Source: Dyadobacter sp. CY347
GTDB lineage: Bacteria; Bacteroidota; Bacteroidia; Cytophagales; Spirosomataceae
NCBI RefSeq assembly: GCF_021502655.1
Contig: NZ_JAKFFT010000002.1
Location: forward strand, 310,001-374,000
Direction: 5' to 3'
Length of the DNA: 64,000 bases
Of this stretch, positions 15,699 through 25,613 are shown one piece after another. A program made the translations under genes and the position numbers. The notes beneath the pieces were generated by a model that saw only the letters and a program-made list of their open reading frames with translations, had not been told where the DNA came from and made no database searches. Within the stretch, counting starts at the first letter, position 1, and every line of letters begins with the position of its first letter.

Positions 15699-16610
15699 TT
15701 ACGCTGACAAAGGCCCGGGCTTAACCTCGGGCTTTTTTTTGCGGCATGCCCGATCGTAAAGCAATTGCAGCATACCATCTTTCAAGCCCACGTCAGGCAC
15801 GTGAATGACATTTGCGCCTGCCCATTTCATTGCAGATGTGTAAATGTCGCCCGCAGGAACAATCACATCAGCGCGATCCGGATTAAGTTGTAGTTTATTA
15901 ATTCGCTCTTCCAATGTAAAGGAAGCAATGTAGTCGCGCATTCTTTCAATCTCGTCCAGGCTGGTGGAGCTTTCGGATAATTTGGACGACAGATCAAACA
16001 ATTTGTTAATGTTACCGCCCGTTCCAACGGCCTCGATAGGCAAAGAGTAGTCAACATACTGATTGATCCATTCCTTTATTTTCAGCCAGGAATTTTTAGA
16101 TTCTTTCCCTTCCAAAAGCCTTACTGAACCTAATTTGAATGATTTTGCTGCAATCTTCTGCCTGTCTTTGTAAACATTCAGTTCTGTACTGCCGCCGCCT
16201 ACATCAATGTGAATGTACTGGCCGTCGCTCAGTGATTTTACCACAACATTATTAACAAGCTCCGCTTCTTTCTGGCCATCGATGATCTGAATGTGAATGC
16301 CGGTGCGCTGCTGAATGTGTTCCCGGACCTCATAACCATTGTCTGCTTCGCGCATAGCCGAAGTTGAGCAAGCCATGTAATCGTCCACTTCATGGAGTTC
16401 CATCAAAAGCTGATAAGCGAGCATCAGCTTCATCATCCGGTCTTCGCTATTTGGACTTATCCGGCCTTCTGTGAAAACGTCATGACCAAGCCTGAGCGGA
16501 AAACGGACATATTCAACCTTCTTAAAACGGGAAATTCCCTCGTCATGCAACACCGAAGATATTTGCATGCGGGCACCATTGGATCCAATATCTATTGCAG
16601 CGAATTTCAA
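15699..16610 (-). CDS. Ppx/GppA-type exopolyphosphatase or pppGpp phosphatase
   Basis: 303 residues of the actin-like ASKHA fold. Phosphate-1 loop FAAIDIGSNGARMQIS starts at residue 2; the second glycine-rich phosphate loop is IHIDVGGGSTELNVY, and EAVGTGGNINKLF forms the adenosine-side loop. The protein stops after the N-terminal two-domain core, lacking the C-terminal HD-like domain of E. coli Ppx, as in short Bacteroidota forms. It removes terminal phosphate from polyphosphate or from pppGpp; the sequence does not decide which. Its last codons overlap the terminator of the opposite-strand SxtJ transcript. The ATG at 16610 begins directly before the conserved loop. Confidence 0.88.
   Translation of the reverse strand: MKFAAIDIGSNGARMQISSVLHDEGISRFKKVEYVRFPLRLGHDVFTEGRISPNSEDRMMKLMLAYQLLMELHEVDDYMACSTSAMREADNGYEVREHIQQRTGIHIQIIDGQKEAELVNNVVVKSLSDGQYIHIDVGGGSTELNVYKDRQKIAAKSFKLGSVRLLEGKESKNSWLKIKEWINQYVDYSLPIEAVGTGGNINKLFDLSSKLSESSTSLDEIERMRDYIASFTLEERINKLQLNPDRADVIVPAGDIYTSAMKWAGANVIHVPDVGLKDGMLQLLYDRACRKKKPEVKPGPLSA
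15713..15740 (+). terminator. Intrinsic terminator of the carbamoyltransferase cassette
   Basis: Stem GCCCGGG (15713-15719) with CTCGGGC (15726-15732), seven pairs including one G-U, a six-base loop and a run of eight T. It follows the SxtJ stop by 24 bases but is embedded in the C-terminal codons of the convergent ppx gene. Confidence 0.75.
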
Positions 16611-16651
16611 AAGTCAGGTATAATAGGGGAGTAAATAAAAGCCAAAAATAG

Positions 16652-16692
16652 AACTTTCAGGAACAACATTCTATTTATTATTCCTGAAAGTT
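16652..16692 (-). terminator. Likely terminator after the barrel-like membrane protein gene
   Basis: Perfect 12-bp inverted repeat AACTTTCAGGAA (16652-16663) and TTCCTGAAAGTT (16681-16692) with a 17-base AT-rich loop. On the minus strand it is followed by CTATTTTT. It lies 13 bases after the stop of the 16705 gene. Confidence 0.6.
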
Positions 16693-16704
16693 GAGGCAGG
16701 CTAT

Positions 16705-18090
16705 TTACATTTTGCCTCCTATCTGATACATCAGCTTGACTTTCACGCCTGGTCCGGCGGACTGGCTCAATGGGTTGAGCTGGTTGAAGTAAGTGTACAG
16801 ATATCCTTCTGCCTGCACGACGATCGGATACCAGGCTTTTTCAAGGCCCATCGAGAGATTTACTGAATTGATCAAAGGCACATCCGACTTGGCTTCCAGA
16901 TGCTGGTTCATGTATGCAAAATTCGGAGATTTGGCGTCGTAGGAAATCTTCTCTTTTGCCGAAACGGTAATGTTCGTTCCTGCGCTCGCATAATAGGCCC
17001 AGTTGTCTTTAATGTTGTTTCTGAATGCAACAGTCAGCGGAATTTGAACGACCGTAGGGTCAACCTTAATGTTATAGACATGCAAAGCCATCGGCACCTC
17101 GCCAGGATGGTCTTCCCTGAAATCACGGCGACTTTTTTCACGGAAAATTTTCTCATTGAAAAACTCCATAGGCTTCACTTTAAGCCAGCTTATCCCGGCC
17201 GAAATCGAGAATTTCTTTCCAACGAGCACTTCTCCTGAAACGCTTTTAGCCCTACCTACACGATCTGTCTGAAAGCCCACCCCAAATCGGTAGGGAACTT
17301 TGAGGTCAAGTTTTGGAATGACCGTCTCGGCCTGCGCAACCTGTTCAGCGCCTTTTACAGAATGTGACTCAGATAATGTGTTCGTATTACGGGCAAGCAG
17401 CGCCTGCTTATACTGGCGCGAAGAAATGCGGTTGACCAGGCTGTATTTCATCCTATTACCCTGCGAACTGCCGTTATTGAATGCGACAGCACGTTGCATA
17501 TCCAGTGGTGCTTCGAATGGAACCGTCAGCTCATCAGTTGCGGATCCGTTTCCTCCATTCGCATTGATGGCAACCGGTTCTTGCTCTGCAACCAATGCAT
17601 TGTCGGTCGATGCAGATTGACGCTTAGCATACATTGCATTTGGTCCGACCAAAATTCTGTGCGCTGCAAGTCGTTGCTGCACGTTTTCAGGCGCGGCCGC
17701 AAGTCTGGCATTAACCGGGCTTCGCTGGGTTAGATTTTCTTTTGAAACCGCAACCAGCTCACCAGATTCACCTGCCTTTTGCATGAGATACACCGTATCC
17801 GTTTTTTCGGCAGGTGTACTTTTGATCACCTCGATCTGGTGTTGCAGGTTTTTGACATCGGCCGTCAGGCTGTTGTTTTGCGTGCGCTGGCTCACATACA
17901 TAAATGCCATCACCGTCGAAACCGAAGCTGCGGCAGCGTAACCGATCCAGGAATTGTGTTGTTGCCAAAAAGTGGGAGGGTTATGGGCTTGCATGTAATT
18001 TTGCATTTTAGCCCAATCCTTCTCTTGAAAGTCTGGTTCAATACTTTCTAATTTCTGGCGTATAGTATCTTCAAATCTATTAGTTTTCAT
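16705..18090 (-). CDS. Sigma-factor-linked membrane protein with beta-barrel-like C-terminus
   Basis: 461 residues. The first 40 residues (FEDTIRQKLESIEPDFQEKDWAKMQ) form a short helical cytoplasmic head of the type seen after sigma genes in Bacteroidota. One membrane helix spans about 48-66. A long polar region with a coiled-coil-like segment (VKNLQHQIEVIKS) follows, and the last ~170 residues alternate in the manner of outer-membrane beta strands, ending GVKVKLMYQIGGKM. Its start overlaps the end of the ECF sigma gene by 11 bases, so the two are translationally coupled and it is probably the sigma factor's regulator. It differs from FecR-type anti-sigma proteins. The function is inferred from coupling. 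Confidence 0.65.
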   Translation of the reverse strand: MKTNRFEDTIRQKLESIEPDFQEKDWAKMQNYMQAHNPPTFWQQHNSWIGYAAAASVSTVMAFMYVSQRTQNNSLTADVKNLQHQIEVIKSTPAEKTDTVYLMQKAGESGELVAVSKENLTQRSPVNARLAAAPENVQQRLAAHRILVGPNAMYAKRQSASTDNALVAEQEPVAINANGGNGSATDELTVPFEAPLDMQRAVAFNNGSSQGNRMKYSLVNRISSRQYKQALLARNTNTLSESHSVKGAEQVAQAETVIPKLDLKVPYRFGVGFQTDRVGRAKSVSGEVLVGKKFSISAGISWLKVKPMEFFNEKIFREKSRRDFREDHPGEVPMALHVYNIKVDPTVVQIPLTVAFRNNIKDNWAYYASAGTNITVSAKEKISYDAKSPNFAYMNQHLEAKSDVPLINSVNLSMGLEKAWYPIVVQAEGYLYTYFNQLNPLSQSAGPGVKVKLMYQIGGKM

Positions 18091-18694
18091 TTCCTCTTAA
18101 TGACTTTACAGCCCAATCGCTTGGATAAAGATTTGGGTAATATTGTTTAATCAAATGCTGCAAACGCGCTCTTGCACGCACATAATGCGAGCGCACAGTG
18201 GCTTCATTTATTTGTAGTAAATCTGCAATTTCGCGGTGGTTGTAGCCGTCGACAACATACAGTAAAAATACATTTTTGTAAACTGGCTTGATTTTCTGGA
18301 TCAGTTCCAGGATCTCATCTGCGGTGATCTGACCGATGATATCTTCATCAAATTTAGGATAAGGAGCATCTTCCAGGGAAACCATATCCTCGTTGTGCTT
18401 CTTATGCTTGCGGTAATAGCTGATCGCCGTGTTCACCATGATCGTCCTCAGCCAGGCCTTGAACGGGTGATTGGAATCATATTTTCCCAAATTATTGAAA
18501 ACCTTCAAAAAACCTTCATTCAAAACTTCCTCAGCCTCTTCGGTTGTCGATGTGTAGCGCAGGCAAATGCTTTTCGAATAGCCAAAAAATTGTTTATAAA
18601 GATGTCTCTGCGCCTGGTTGTTACCAGCAATGCACGCAGCAACGACTGTCTCAAAGTCGTTTTCGTTAAAAGATATTTTTCGTCCGAAGAGCAA
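18080..18694 (-). CDS. ECF RNA polymerase sigma factor
   Basis: 204 residues. Region 2 covers about 26-95: AQRHLYKQFFGYSKSICLRYTSTTEEAEEVLNEGFLKVF then HPFKAWLRTIMVNTAISYYRK, where the -10 recognition helix lies. Region 4 covers about 130-182 with YNHREIADLLQINEATVRSHYVRARARL, a helix-turn-helix for the -35 region. The start is a TTG at 18694; no ATG is available before region 2. It overlaps the following membrane protein gene by 11 bases, forming a sigma/regulator pair. Upstream lies a short inverted repeat. The signal it responds to is unknown. Confidence 0.9.
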   Translation of the reverse strand: MLFGRKISFNENDFETVVAACIAGNNQAQRHLYKQFFGYSKSICLRYTSTTEEAEEVLNEGFLKVFNNLGKYDSNHPFKAWLRTIMVNTAISYYRKHKKHNEDMVSLEDAPYPKFDEDIIGQITADEILELIQKIKPVYKNVFLLYVVDGYNHREIADLLQINEATVRSHYVRARARLQHLIKQYYPNLYPSDWAVKSLRGNEN

Positions 18695-18736
18695 AGTTAG
18701 AGGATCAGATTGTCAGGGATTGATTGCTTAAATAGG

Positions 18737-18756
18737 ATTACGGATATTGCCGTAAT
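18737..18756 (-). promoter_or_regulatory. Inverted repeat upstream of the ECF sigma gene
   Basis: ATTACGG (18737-18743) and CCGTAAT (18750-18756) with a six-base spacer, 43 bases before the sigma TTG start. The position suits an operator or a self-recognition element. The 265-base gap from 18695 to 18959 otherwise shows no gene. Confidence 0.35.
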
Positions 18757-18959
18757 TCTGTTGCAAAAGTTGAGCATTTAAATTTGAGATGATTCTTAAA
18801 AAACGTTAAAGCCGTTTTTCTGCTGAAAAAAGTAGTAAATTTTGCAACAGCTGCTTTGTGAGGAACGTAAATAGGGAGGGAATGTCCTTACATTCAAAGA
18901 CATTAAAAATTTTTGTTAGGGGTGAGTTGGAATACGGCCTGGAATTTCCGGCGCCGTAT

Positions 18960-19457
18960 TTATTTTTTCTGGACATGCATTTCCAGCGCAGAAGAATTCT
19001 TGATTTCGCCCATGACAAACAGGCTGTGCGTGCTCCCAATGTTTTCAAGCGAACCCAGTTTTTGCATTAAAAATTGCTGATACTGCGACATATCATCGAC
19101 CACGACTTTAAGCAGAAAATCATAATCGCCGGATATATTAAAACATTCCATGACCTCCGGCATCGCCACGACAGCCTTCACAAATTTTTCGCCCATGGAT
19201 TTGGAATGTTCTTTCAATGCAATGTTACAGAATGCCATTAGTTTCTTCCCAACCTTTTCCCGATCTACGAGCGCGACATATTTTTTAATAATCCCTTCTT
19301 TTTCAAGTCTTCTAACTCGCTCATAAACAGGCGTGTACGAGAGGTTTAACTTTTCCGACAATTCCCTTGTTTTTAAAGTAGCATCCTGTTGCAGATAATG
19401 CAGGATTTTTGCATCCGTTTCGTCGGGATTATACATAGATAGAATATCTTTAATCAC
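18960..19457 (-). CDS. Lrp/AsnC family transcriptional regulator
   Basis: 165 residues. The N-terminal helix-turn-helix reads DAKILHYLQQDATLKTRELSEKLNLSYTPVYERVRRLEKEGIIKKY, diagnostic for Lrp/AsnC. The C-terminal RAM domain (about 75-150) contains ISGDYDFLLKVVVDDMSQYQQF and binds amino acids or related small molecules. Translation may begin at the ATG at 19457 or seven codons later at 19436; the second gives a more usual N-terminus. It is divergent from metH with 172 bases between, so control of methionine or other amino-acid genes is plausible, though the family usually also controls itself. The effector is not shown by the sequence. Confidence 0.9.
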   Translation of the reverse strand: MIKDILSMYNPDETDAKILHYLQQDATLKTRELSEKLNLSYTPVYERVRRLEKEGIIKKYVALVDREKVGKKLMAFCNIALKEHSKSMGEKFVKAVVAMPEVMECFNISGDYDFLLKVVVDDMSQYQQFLMQKLGSLENIGSTHSLFVMGEIKNSSALEMHVQKK

Positions 19458-19536
19458 TTTTTGAACCGGCCGAATATAGATAAATAATTTGTGGATGAGA
19501 AGTAAGGCAGACGATTAGTCTGAAATTTTTGATTTT

Positions 19537-19567
19537 TTTGAACAAAACATCTATTAGGTTAAATTTG
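19537..19567 (+). promoter_or_regulatory. metH promoter
   Basis: TTTG at 19537-19540, a 19-base spacer, then TAAATTTG at 19560-19567: a full match to the Bacteroidota -33/-7 promoter. The start of transcription would fall near 19574, leaving a leader of about 56 bases, too short for a cobalamin riboswitch. Confidence 0.65.
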
Positions 19568-19629
19568 CTTTCCAGTTGACCTTGGAATTCTTCCGCTTAA
19601 AATTATTCAGCTAATACAAATACAACACA

Positions 19630-22600
19630 ATGGTAGCAACGCAAAACGCAGATATCCGTGAAATCCTGAAAAACCGCATTCTCGTACTTGACGGGGCTAT
19701 GGGAACCATGATCCAGCGGTATAAACTGGAAGATCACGATTACAGGGGCGAGCGTTTTAAAGACTGGCCGCGTGATGTAAAAGGGAATAATGATCTGCTT
19801 TCACTAACACGCCCCGACATTATAAAAGCCATTCACGCTGCGTATTTCGAAGCTGGCGCAGACATTGCTGAAACCAATACATTCTCCGGAACCACCATTG
19901 CCATGGCCGATTATGGCATGGAAGAGTTGGTTTATGAACTGAACTTTGAGTCTGCACGCCTTGCGAGGGAAGTCGCAGATGAATTCACTGAAAAAGATCC
20001 CGACAAGCCACGTTTTGTCGCAGGTTCTATCGGACCTACCAACCGGACCGCTTCACTTTCGCCTGACGTGAATAACCCGGGATATCGGGCGATCAGCTTT
20101 GATCAGCTGGTTGAAGCTTATTACGAGCAGATTAAAGGCTTGACCGACGGAGGTTGCGATGTGCTGCTGGTTGAGACTATATTTGATACATTAAATGCAA
20201 AGGCCGCACTTTTTGCCATTGATCAGTTTTTTGTTGATGCTAAAAATGGTAAAATAGAGCGCCTTGATTCATGGAGAAACAAGCCTGGTGAATCATTGCC
20301 GATCATGATCTCCGGAACGATCACCGATGCTTCCGGAAGAACATTATCCGGCCAGACGACGGAAGCTTTCTTGACTTCTGTTTCTCACTTGCCATTGCTT
20401 TCAGTAGGTTTAAACTGCGCATTAGGAGCTGATTTAATGCGTCCATATGTACAAATTCTGGCAAAAGAAGCCCCGTTTTTTACATCGGCGCACCCGAATG
20501 CCGGGTTACCGAATGAAATGGGCGAATACGACGAATCTCCCGAGCAGATGGGAGAAGTGATTGATGGGTTTTTAAGGGATAATTTGGTCAACATTATTGG
20601 TGGCTGCTGTGGAACGACGCCGGATCACATTCGCGTTATCGCGGATCTGGCCGTAAAATATACGCCGAGAACATTGCCATCCACGGAAACGGTTATGAAA
20701 TTATCTGGTTTAGAGCCGGTTAAAATTAATCAGCTGAGCAATTTTGTGAACATTGGTGAGCGTTGTAATGTAACCGGTTCCAAAAAATTTGCGAGGCTTG
20801 TTCGTGAAGGTAAATATGATGAAGCACTCGCCATTGCCCGCGAACAGGTTGAAAGCGGCGCGCAGGTCATTGACATCAACCTCGATGAAGGGATGATCGA
20901 CGGCGTAGAGGCGATGAAAACATTTGTTAACCTCATTGTTTCTGAACCTGACATTTCCAAAGTGCCCTTAATGATCGACTCTTCAAAATGGGAAGTGATC
21001 GAGTCGGGGCTGAAATGTGTGCAGGGCAAGTCGATCGTGAACTCGATTTCTTTAAAAGAAGGTGAAGAAAAGTTTATAGAATCGGCCAAGACGGTCTTAC
21101 GTTATGGCGCGGCTGCTGTTGTAATGGCATTTGACGAGCAAGGCCAGGCTGATAACCTGGAACGACGCATTGAAATTTGTTCCAGAGCTTACCGCATTCT
21201 GACAGAGGAAGTTGGTTTTCCAGCCGAGGACATCATCTTTGACCCGAATATTCTGACGGTCGCGACCGGAATGGAAGAGCATAACAACTACGCGGTTGAC
21301 TTTATCAATGCTGTTCGTTGGATCAAGGAAAATCTGCCGCATGCGAAAGTTTCAGGTGGTGTATCTAATGTTTCTTTCAGTTTCAGGGGAAATGAACCCG
21401 TTCGTGAAGCCATTCACACAGCATTTTTATACCACGCCATTCGCGCGGGAATGGATATGGGCATTGTGAATGCTGCGCAAATTGGCATTTATGATGAAAT
21501 TCCAAAAGATGTGCTCGAACTGGTTGAGGATGTGTTGCTCAACCGTCGTGCAGATTCAACAGAACGTCTTGTTACTTATGCTGAAACGGTAAAAGACAAA
21601 GGCAAAACACAAAGCGGCCCGGATCTTTCATGGAGACAGTTGCCGGTTAAGGAGCGCATTTCACATTCTTTGGTAAAAGGGATCTCGGATTATATTGATG
21701 AGGATACCGAGGAATGCAGACATTTGTTTGACAGACCATTAGAGGTGATTGAAGGGCCTTTGATGGACGGAATGAGCATTGTCGGTGATCTTTTCGGAGA
21801 AGGAAAAATGTTCCTGCCGCAGGTTGTGAAATCAGCCCGTGTAATGAAAAAAGCCGTTGCTTATTTGCAGCCTTATATTGAAGCTGAAAAGAGTGAAGGC
21901 AATAATTCAGCTGGAAAGATCCTGCTGGCGACAGTGAAAGGTGATGTCCATGACATTGGCAAAAACATTGTAGGCGTGGTGCTGGGCTGTAACAACTACG
22001 AAATTATTGACTTGGGCGTAATGGTGCCTACGGATAAAATTCTTGCTGCTGCGATCGAGCACAATGTGGACATTATTGGTCTTTCAGGGTTGATCACGCC
22101 TTCTTTGGACGAGATGGTTGGTGTTGCCAAAGAAATGGAACGCAGGAATTTCAAAATGCCGCTTTTGATTGGCGGGGCAACGACTTCGCGTATACACACG
22201 GCAGTTAAAATTGACCCGAATTATTCCGGTGCGGTTATTCACGTTCTGGATGCTTCGAGATCGGTTCCTGTGGCCGGGAAATTGATCCAAAGTGATCAGA
22301 GTCAGGCGGATGTATTATCGGACATTAAGGCCGAATACGCCCAGCTAAGGATTGATCATGCCAAACGCGGCGGTGAAAAAGCGCATGTTCCCATTGCGAA
22401 AGCAAGGGAAAACAAAGCAAAAATCGATTGGAACAGCTTCCAGGCAACCAAGCCGCAGTTTCTGGGAACAAGGGTTTATGACGACTATGATCTGAATGAT
22501 ATTGCCAAATACATAGACTGGACGCCGTTTTTCCAGACGTGGCAATTGCACGGCAAGTTTCCGAAAATTTTTGAAGACAAAGTGGTTGGTCCCGAGGCGA

Positions 22601-23454
22601 TCAAATTGTACGAGGATGCTGCGGTGCTGCTAGGTGAAATCATCCGGGATAAAACGCTTAAAGCCAAAGCCGTTATCGGTTTCTGGCCAGCGAATTCGAT
22701 TCAGGACGACATTGTTTTACATCATTTTCAAGAGGAAACACGCGAAGTGCCTTGCGAGAGGCATGGTTCGCACCAGCATATTGAATATCTGATCAGCCAG
22801 CAGGCCACTGAAAACCTCAATGCAGGCGAGCTTGTTGCGGATACGGCGGCAGTGCTGCACCATTTGCGTCAGCAATCACAAAAAGCATCCAATCTGGCCA
22901 ACTATTGCTTATCCGACTTCGTTGCACCGCTTGAAACCGGCAAAACAGATTATATAGGCGGATTTGCAGTTACTGCGGGCATTGGAATTGAAGCGCTTTT
23001 GGATAAATTCGAAAAGGACCATGACGATTACAACAGCATTATGGTAAAAGCCCTGGCTGATCGTTTGGTAGAAGCCTTGGCTGAATTAATGCATGAGCGC
23101 GTTCGTAAGGAGATCTGGGGATATGCCAAAAATGAAACATTCAGCAATGAAGACCTCATCAAAGAGAGCTATATGGGCATCCGTCCTGCTCCCGGATATC
23201 CCGCCTGCCCCGATCACACGGAAAAGCGTATGTTGTTCGATCTTCTAGACGCAGAACAGCTCGGCATTACATTGACAGAAAGCTATGCCATGTATCCCGC
23301 AAGCAGTGTGAGCGGCTGGTATTTTTCACATCCGGACAGCCGCTATTTCCCTGTCGGTAAGATATTTAAAGATCAGGTTGAAGATTATGCTCGGAGAAAA
23401 GATATGCCTTTGGAAGAGATTGAAAAGTGGCTTTCTCCGGTTTTGGGATACTAA
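19630..23454 (+). CDS. metH: Methionine synthase, cobalamin-dependent
   Basis: Transfers the methyl group of methyltetrahydrofolate through B12 to homocysteine. All four modules are present in 1274 residues. The homocysteine domain (about 1-350) starts [13 protein letters not shown] and has zinc ligands Cys263 (GLNCALG), Cys326 and Cys327 (GGCCGTT). The pterin domain (about 360-630) has [14 protein letters not shown]. The B12 domain (about 660-900) has DVHDIGKNI at 772-780, with His774 as lower cobalt ligand, and GLSGLITPS. The activation domain (about 930-1274) has [15 protein letters not shown] for SAM. It has its own promoter and terminator, and sits divergent from an Lrp-type regulator. 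Confidence 0.97.
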   Translation: MVATQNADIREILKNRILVLDGAMGTMIQRYKLEDHDYRGERFKDWPRDVKGNNDLLSLTRPDIIKAIHAAYFEAGADIAETNTFSGTTIAMADYGMEELVYELNFESARLAREVADEFTEKDPDKPRFVAGSIGPTNRTASLSPDVNNPGYRAISFDQLVEAYYEQIKGLTDGGCDVLLVETIFDTLNAKAALFAIDQFFVDAKNGKIERLDSWRNKPGESLPIMISGTITDASGRTLSGQTTEAFLTSVSHLPLLSVGLNCALGADLMRPYVQILAKEAPFFTSAHPNAGLPNEMGEYDESPEQMGEVIDGFLRDNLVNIIGGCCGTTPDHIRVIADLAVKYTPRTLPSTETVMKLSGLEPVKINQLSNFVNIGERCNVTGSKKFARLVREGKYDEALAIAREQVESGAQVIDINLDEGMIDGVEAMKTFVNLIVSEPDISKVPLMIDSSKWEVIESGLKCVQGKSIVNSISLKEGEEKFIESAKTVLRYGAAAVVMAFDEQGQADNLERRIEICSRAYRILTEEVGFPAEDIIFDPNILTVATGMEEHNNYAVDFINAVRWIKENLPHAKVSGGVSNVSFSFRGNEPVREAIHTAFLYHAIRAGMDMGIVNAAQIGIYDEIPKDVLELVEDVLLNRRADSTERLVTYAETVKDKGKTQSGPDLSWRQLPVKERISHSLVKGISDYIDEDTEECRHLFDRPLEVIEGPLMDGMSIVGDLFGEGKMFLPQVVKSARVMKKAVAYLQPYIEAEKSEGNNSAGKILLATVKGDVHDIGKNIVGVVLGCNNYEIIDLGVMVPTDKILAAAIEHNVDIIGLSGLITPSLDEMVGVAKEMERRNFKMPLLIGGATTSRIHTAVKIDPNYSGAVIHVLDASRSVPVAGKLIQSDQSQADVLSDIKAEYAQLRIDHAKRGGEKAHVPIAKARENKAKIDWNSFQATKPQFLGTRVYDDYDLNDIAKYIDWTPFFQTWQLHGKFPKIFEDKVVGPEAIKLYEDAAVLLGEIIRDKTLKAKAVIGFWPANSIQDDIVLHHFQEETREVPCERHGSHQHIEYLISQQATENLNAGELVADTAAVLHHLRQQSQKASNLANYCLSDFVAPLETGKTDYIGGFAVTAGIGIEALLDKFEKDHDDYNSIMVKALADRLVEALAELMHERVRKEIWGYAKNETFSNEDLIKESYMGIRPAPGYPACPDHTEKRMLFDLLDAEQLGITLTESYAMYPASSVSGWYFSHPDSRYFPVGKIFKDQVEDYARRKDMPLEEIEKWLSPVLGY

Positions 23455-23477
23455 AATTTTAATATTTAAGGTTCATT

Positions 23478-23510
23478 TGGGAGAGCGGGGCAACCTGTTC
23501 TCCCATTTTG
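23478..23510 (+). terminator. Intrinsic terminator after metH
   Basis: Stem TGGGAGA (23478-23484) and TCTCCCA (23499-23505), extended by a G-U and a C-G pair, followed by TTTTGTTT. It lies 24 bases after the metH stop. Confidence 0.7.
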
Positions 23511-23654
23511 TTTATTAACAGTATACTTTTCTTTGGTAAATCACGTAATTAAGAAGCGTGAAGTGCTGGAAACAGGTATTAATACGCTATTTTCTTAGTT
23601 TTCTACAGTGAATATTTGTCTTATAATTCAAGTTAGAATTAAAGTCTATTAGCC

Positions 23655-24200
23655 ATGAATCGTAATATCACCGTTTTCATCTTACTCATCCTCATTGCTT
23701 CTTCTTTTAAATACAGAACCAAAACAAGTGAGCAAGTTTTACCATTAAGCCCCGTTCCGAATCGTCCCGTTACCAATGTAAGTCTGCAATCCGGCGCATT
23801 CGAAAAGGCCGTTCTGAAATTGCAGGAGGGCAGCCGGGAGTTTGCGGAGGGCCAGCCTTCCATTTATAAATCACTTTGGTCACACTCCGACGATGTAAGT
23901 AATTTTTGCGGCCTGGATGGAAAAGAGTTCAAAGGCTGGCAATCGGTTGAAAAAAGTCTGGATTCATTTAATCAAAGGATTTCAGGCAACAATGCTTTTC
24001 GATACGAAAAAATTGCGGGTCAGGCTAGTCATGAACAGGGATATGTACTTCAAAAAGAGCATTACACGCTGCATGATGGCAGCAAACTTGACCTGAATGT
24101 TACGATTGTTTTCCGCCTGGAAAATAATGAGTGGAAAATCGTGCATCGTCAATCCGACGAATTGTCTGTTCCGGCAGGGGCCATTATTGCCGCCAAATAA
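23655..24200 (+). CDS. Secreted NTF2-like protein (SnoaL/DUF4440-like)
   Basis: 181 residues beginning with a hydrophobic leader (MNRNITVFILLILIASS), so exported or membrane-tethered. The mature part has the NTF2-like pattern: a long first helix FEKAVLKLQEGSREFAEGQPSIYKSLWSHSDDVSNF, a central GLDGKEFKGWQSVEKSLDSF, and closing strands LDLNVTIVFRLENNEWKIVHRQSDEL. Relatives are small ligand-binding or isomerase-like cavities of mostly unknown role. It lies alone between the metH terminator and the nucleoside transporter. Family is a fair call; function unknown. Confidence 0.7.
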   Translation: MNRNITVFILLILIASSFKYRTKTSEQVLPLSPVPNRPVTNVSLQSGAFEKAVLKLQEGSREFAEGQPSIYKSLWSHSDDVSNFCGLDGKEFKGWQSVEKSLDSFNQRISGNNAFRYEKIAGQASHEQGYVLQKEHYTLHDGSKLDLNVTIVFRLENNEWKIVHRQSDELSVPAGAIIAAK

Positions 24201-24295
24201 TCTCCGGCATAATCCTGTATATTTTACACATTTCGTAGCTTCCAATTAATTTGTTGTTATTTTGCACCTTTTGGCAAAGGGCGACTTAACAATTT

Positions 24296-25534
24296 ATGGA
24301 AAGATTTACGGGACTGCTGGGTATCTTATTGATCCTGGGCATTGCATTCGCAATGTCAAATAATCGAAAGGCAATTAATTACCGGACAGTCGGCGTGGGG
24401 TTGGGACTTCAATTTGGCTTGGCTGTTTTTATTCTTCGTACCGAAACCGGCCAGCGGATCTTTCAATGGCTGGGTGATAAAGTTCAAAAATTACTCTCAT
24501 TCTCCGACCGGGGCGCCGATTTCGTGTTTGGGACACTCGTTCGCCCCGACTTGATGCAACGCGCATTCGGCCCCGGAAATGACTTCGTTTTCTTCTTTAA
24601 AGTGATCCCTACTATCATTTTTGTGGCCGTTTTGGTGAATATGCTCTACCATTTGGGCATTATGCAGCGCGTGGTTTCTGTTATTGCGCGTGGCGTTTAC
24701 TGGCTTATGGGGGTAAGTGGCGCGGAAGCATTATCTAATGTTGCCAGCACATTCGTCGGACAGGTGGAAGCTCAGATCATGATCAAGCCGTATCTTAAAA
24801 ATATGACCAATTCCGAGCTAATGGCTTCTATGACAGGAAGTTTTGCATGTATAGCGGGCGGAGTTATGGCTGTTTACATTTCATTGGGCGTTCCGGCTCC
24901 CTATCTGATTGCAGCAAGCTTAATGGCCGCGCCGGGTGCATTGGTTATCTCAAAAATCGTCTTTCCGGAAACGGAACATTCCAGCACAAAAGGCGTCGTA
25001 AAACTTGAAATACAAAAAACCCACGCAAATTTGCTCGATGCCATTGCAGCGGGAGCAGGCGAGGGTTTGAAGGTTGGTTTCAATGTTATAGCTATGCTGA
25101 TCGGTTTCATCGCATTGGTCGCCTTGCTGGATTATCTGCTGGGCCTGATCGGTGGGCTGTTTGCCTTTCCGCAACTGAGTTTCAATTTCCTGCTTGGTAA
25201 AGTATTCTCTGTTTTTGCATGGGCCATGGGCGTGCCGGGCAAGGATATCGAGGCTGCAGGTTCGTTAATGGGGACAAAAATGGTGATCAACGAGTTTGTT
25301 GCCTATCTTGATTTGGTGAAAATGAAGGATACTTTGGACCACAAAACCATTGTAATCACCAGTTTCGCATTGTGCGGTTTTGCTAATTTCAGCTCGATTG
25401 CCATTCAAGTGGGAGGGATTGGAGAACTTGCCCCGTCACGCCGCGCTGATCTAGCGAGGCTGGGATTTAAGGCGCTCATTTGCGGTACATTGGCTTCCTA
25501 CATGTCCGCCACGCTGGCCGGTCTGCTGCTGTAA
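24296..25534 (+). CDS. Concentrative nucleoside transporter (NupC/CNT family)
   Basis: 412 residues with about ten hydrophobic segments. Takes up nucleosides with H+ or Na+. Family landmarks: FKVIPTIIFVAVLVNMLYHLGIMQ, the gate region GAEALSNVASTFVGQVEAQIMIKPYL, SFACIAGGVMAVYISLG, and the C-terminal MGTKMVINEFVAYLDL followed by SFALCGFANFSSIAIQVGGIG. These cover the nucleoside- and ion-binding helices. The ATG follows an AT-rich gap of 95 bases after the NTF2-like gene. No nucleoside catabolic genes are adjacent, so the natural substrate cannot be refined. Confidence 0.92.
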   Translation: MERFTGLLGILLILGIAFAMSNNRKAINYRTVGVGLGLQFGLAVFILRTETGQRIFQWLGDKVQKLLSFSDRGADFVFGTLVRPDLMQRAFGPGNDFVFFFKVIPTIIFVAVLVNMLYHLGIMQRVVSVIARGVYWLMGVSGAEALSNVASTFVGQVEAQIMIKPYLKNMTNSELMASMTGSFACIAGGVMAVYISLGVPAPYLIAASLMAAPGALVISKIVFPETEHSSTKGVVKLEIQKTHANLLDAIAAGAGEGLKVGFNVIAMLIGFIALVALLDYLLGLIGGLFAFPQLSFNFLLGKVFSVFAWAMGVPGKDIEAAGSLMGTKMVINEFVAYLDLVKMKDTLDHKTIVITSFALCGFANFSSIAIQVGGIGELAPSRRADLARLGFKALICGTLASYMSATLAGLLL

Positions 25535-25568
25535 GGCTTTCAGGGTTGCTGCTTTGGCATGGATATTT

Positions 25569-25610
25569 GTGTTCTACTAATTCAAAAGTAATATTGAACT
25601 AGTAGAACAC
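25569..25610 (+). repeat. 42-bp palindrome ending just before the YihY/BrkB start
   Basis: GTGTTCTACTA (25569-25579) pairs with TAGTAGAACAC (25600-25610), and TTCAA with TTGAA inside it, leaving one mismatch and an eight-base loop. The second arm ends three bases before the ATG at 25614, so an RNA hairpin would cover the ribosome binding region. There is no T run. Confidence 0.65.
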
Positions 25611-25613
25611 CGT

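Noticed and set aside
18692..18699. TAACTTTG on the minus strand as promoter for the ECF sigma gene at 18694
   Set aside because: The box includes the TTG start itself; transcription would begin inside the coding region and no later start codon precedes region 2.
19460..19629. Cobalamin or SAM riboswitch upstream of metH
   Set aside because: The predicted transcript start near 19574 leaves about 56 bases, and no B12-box or SAM-type conserved core is visible.
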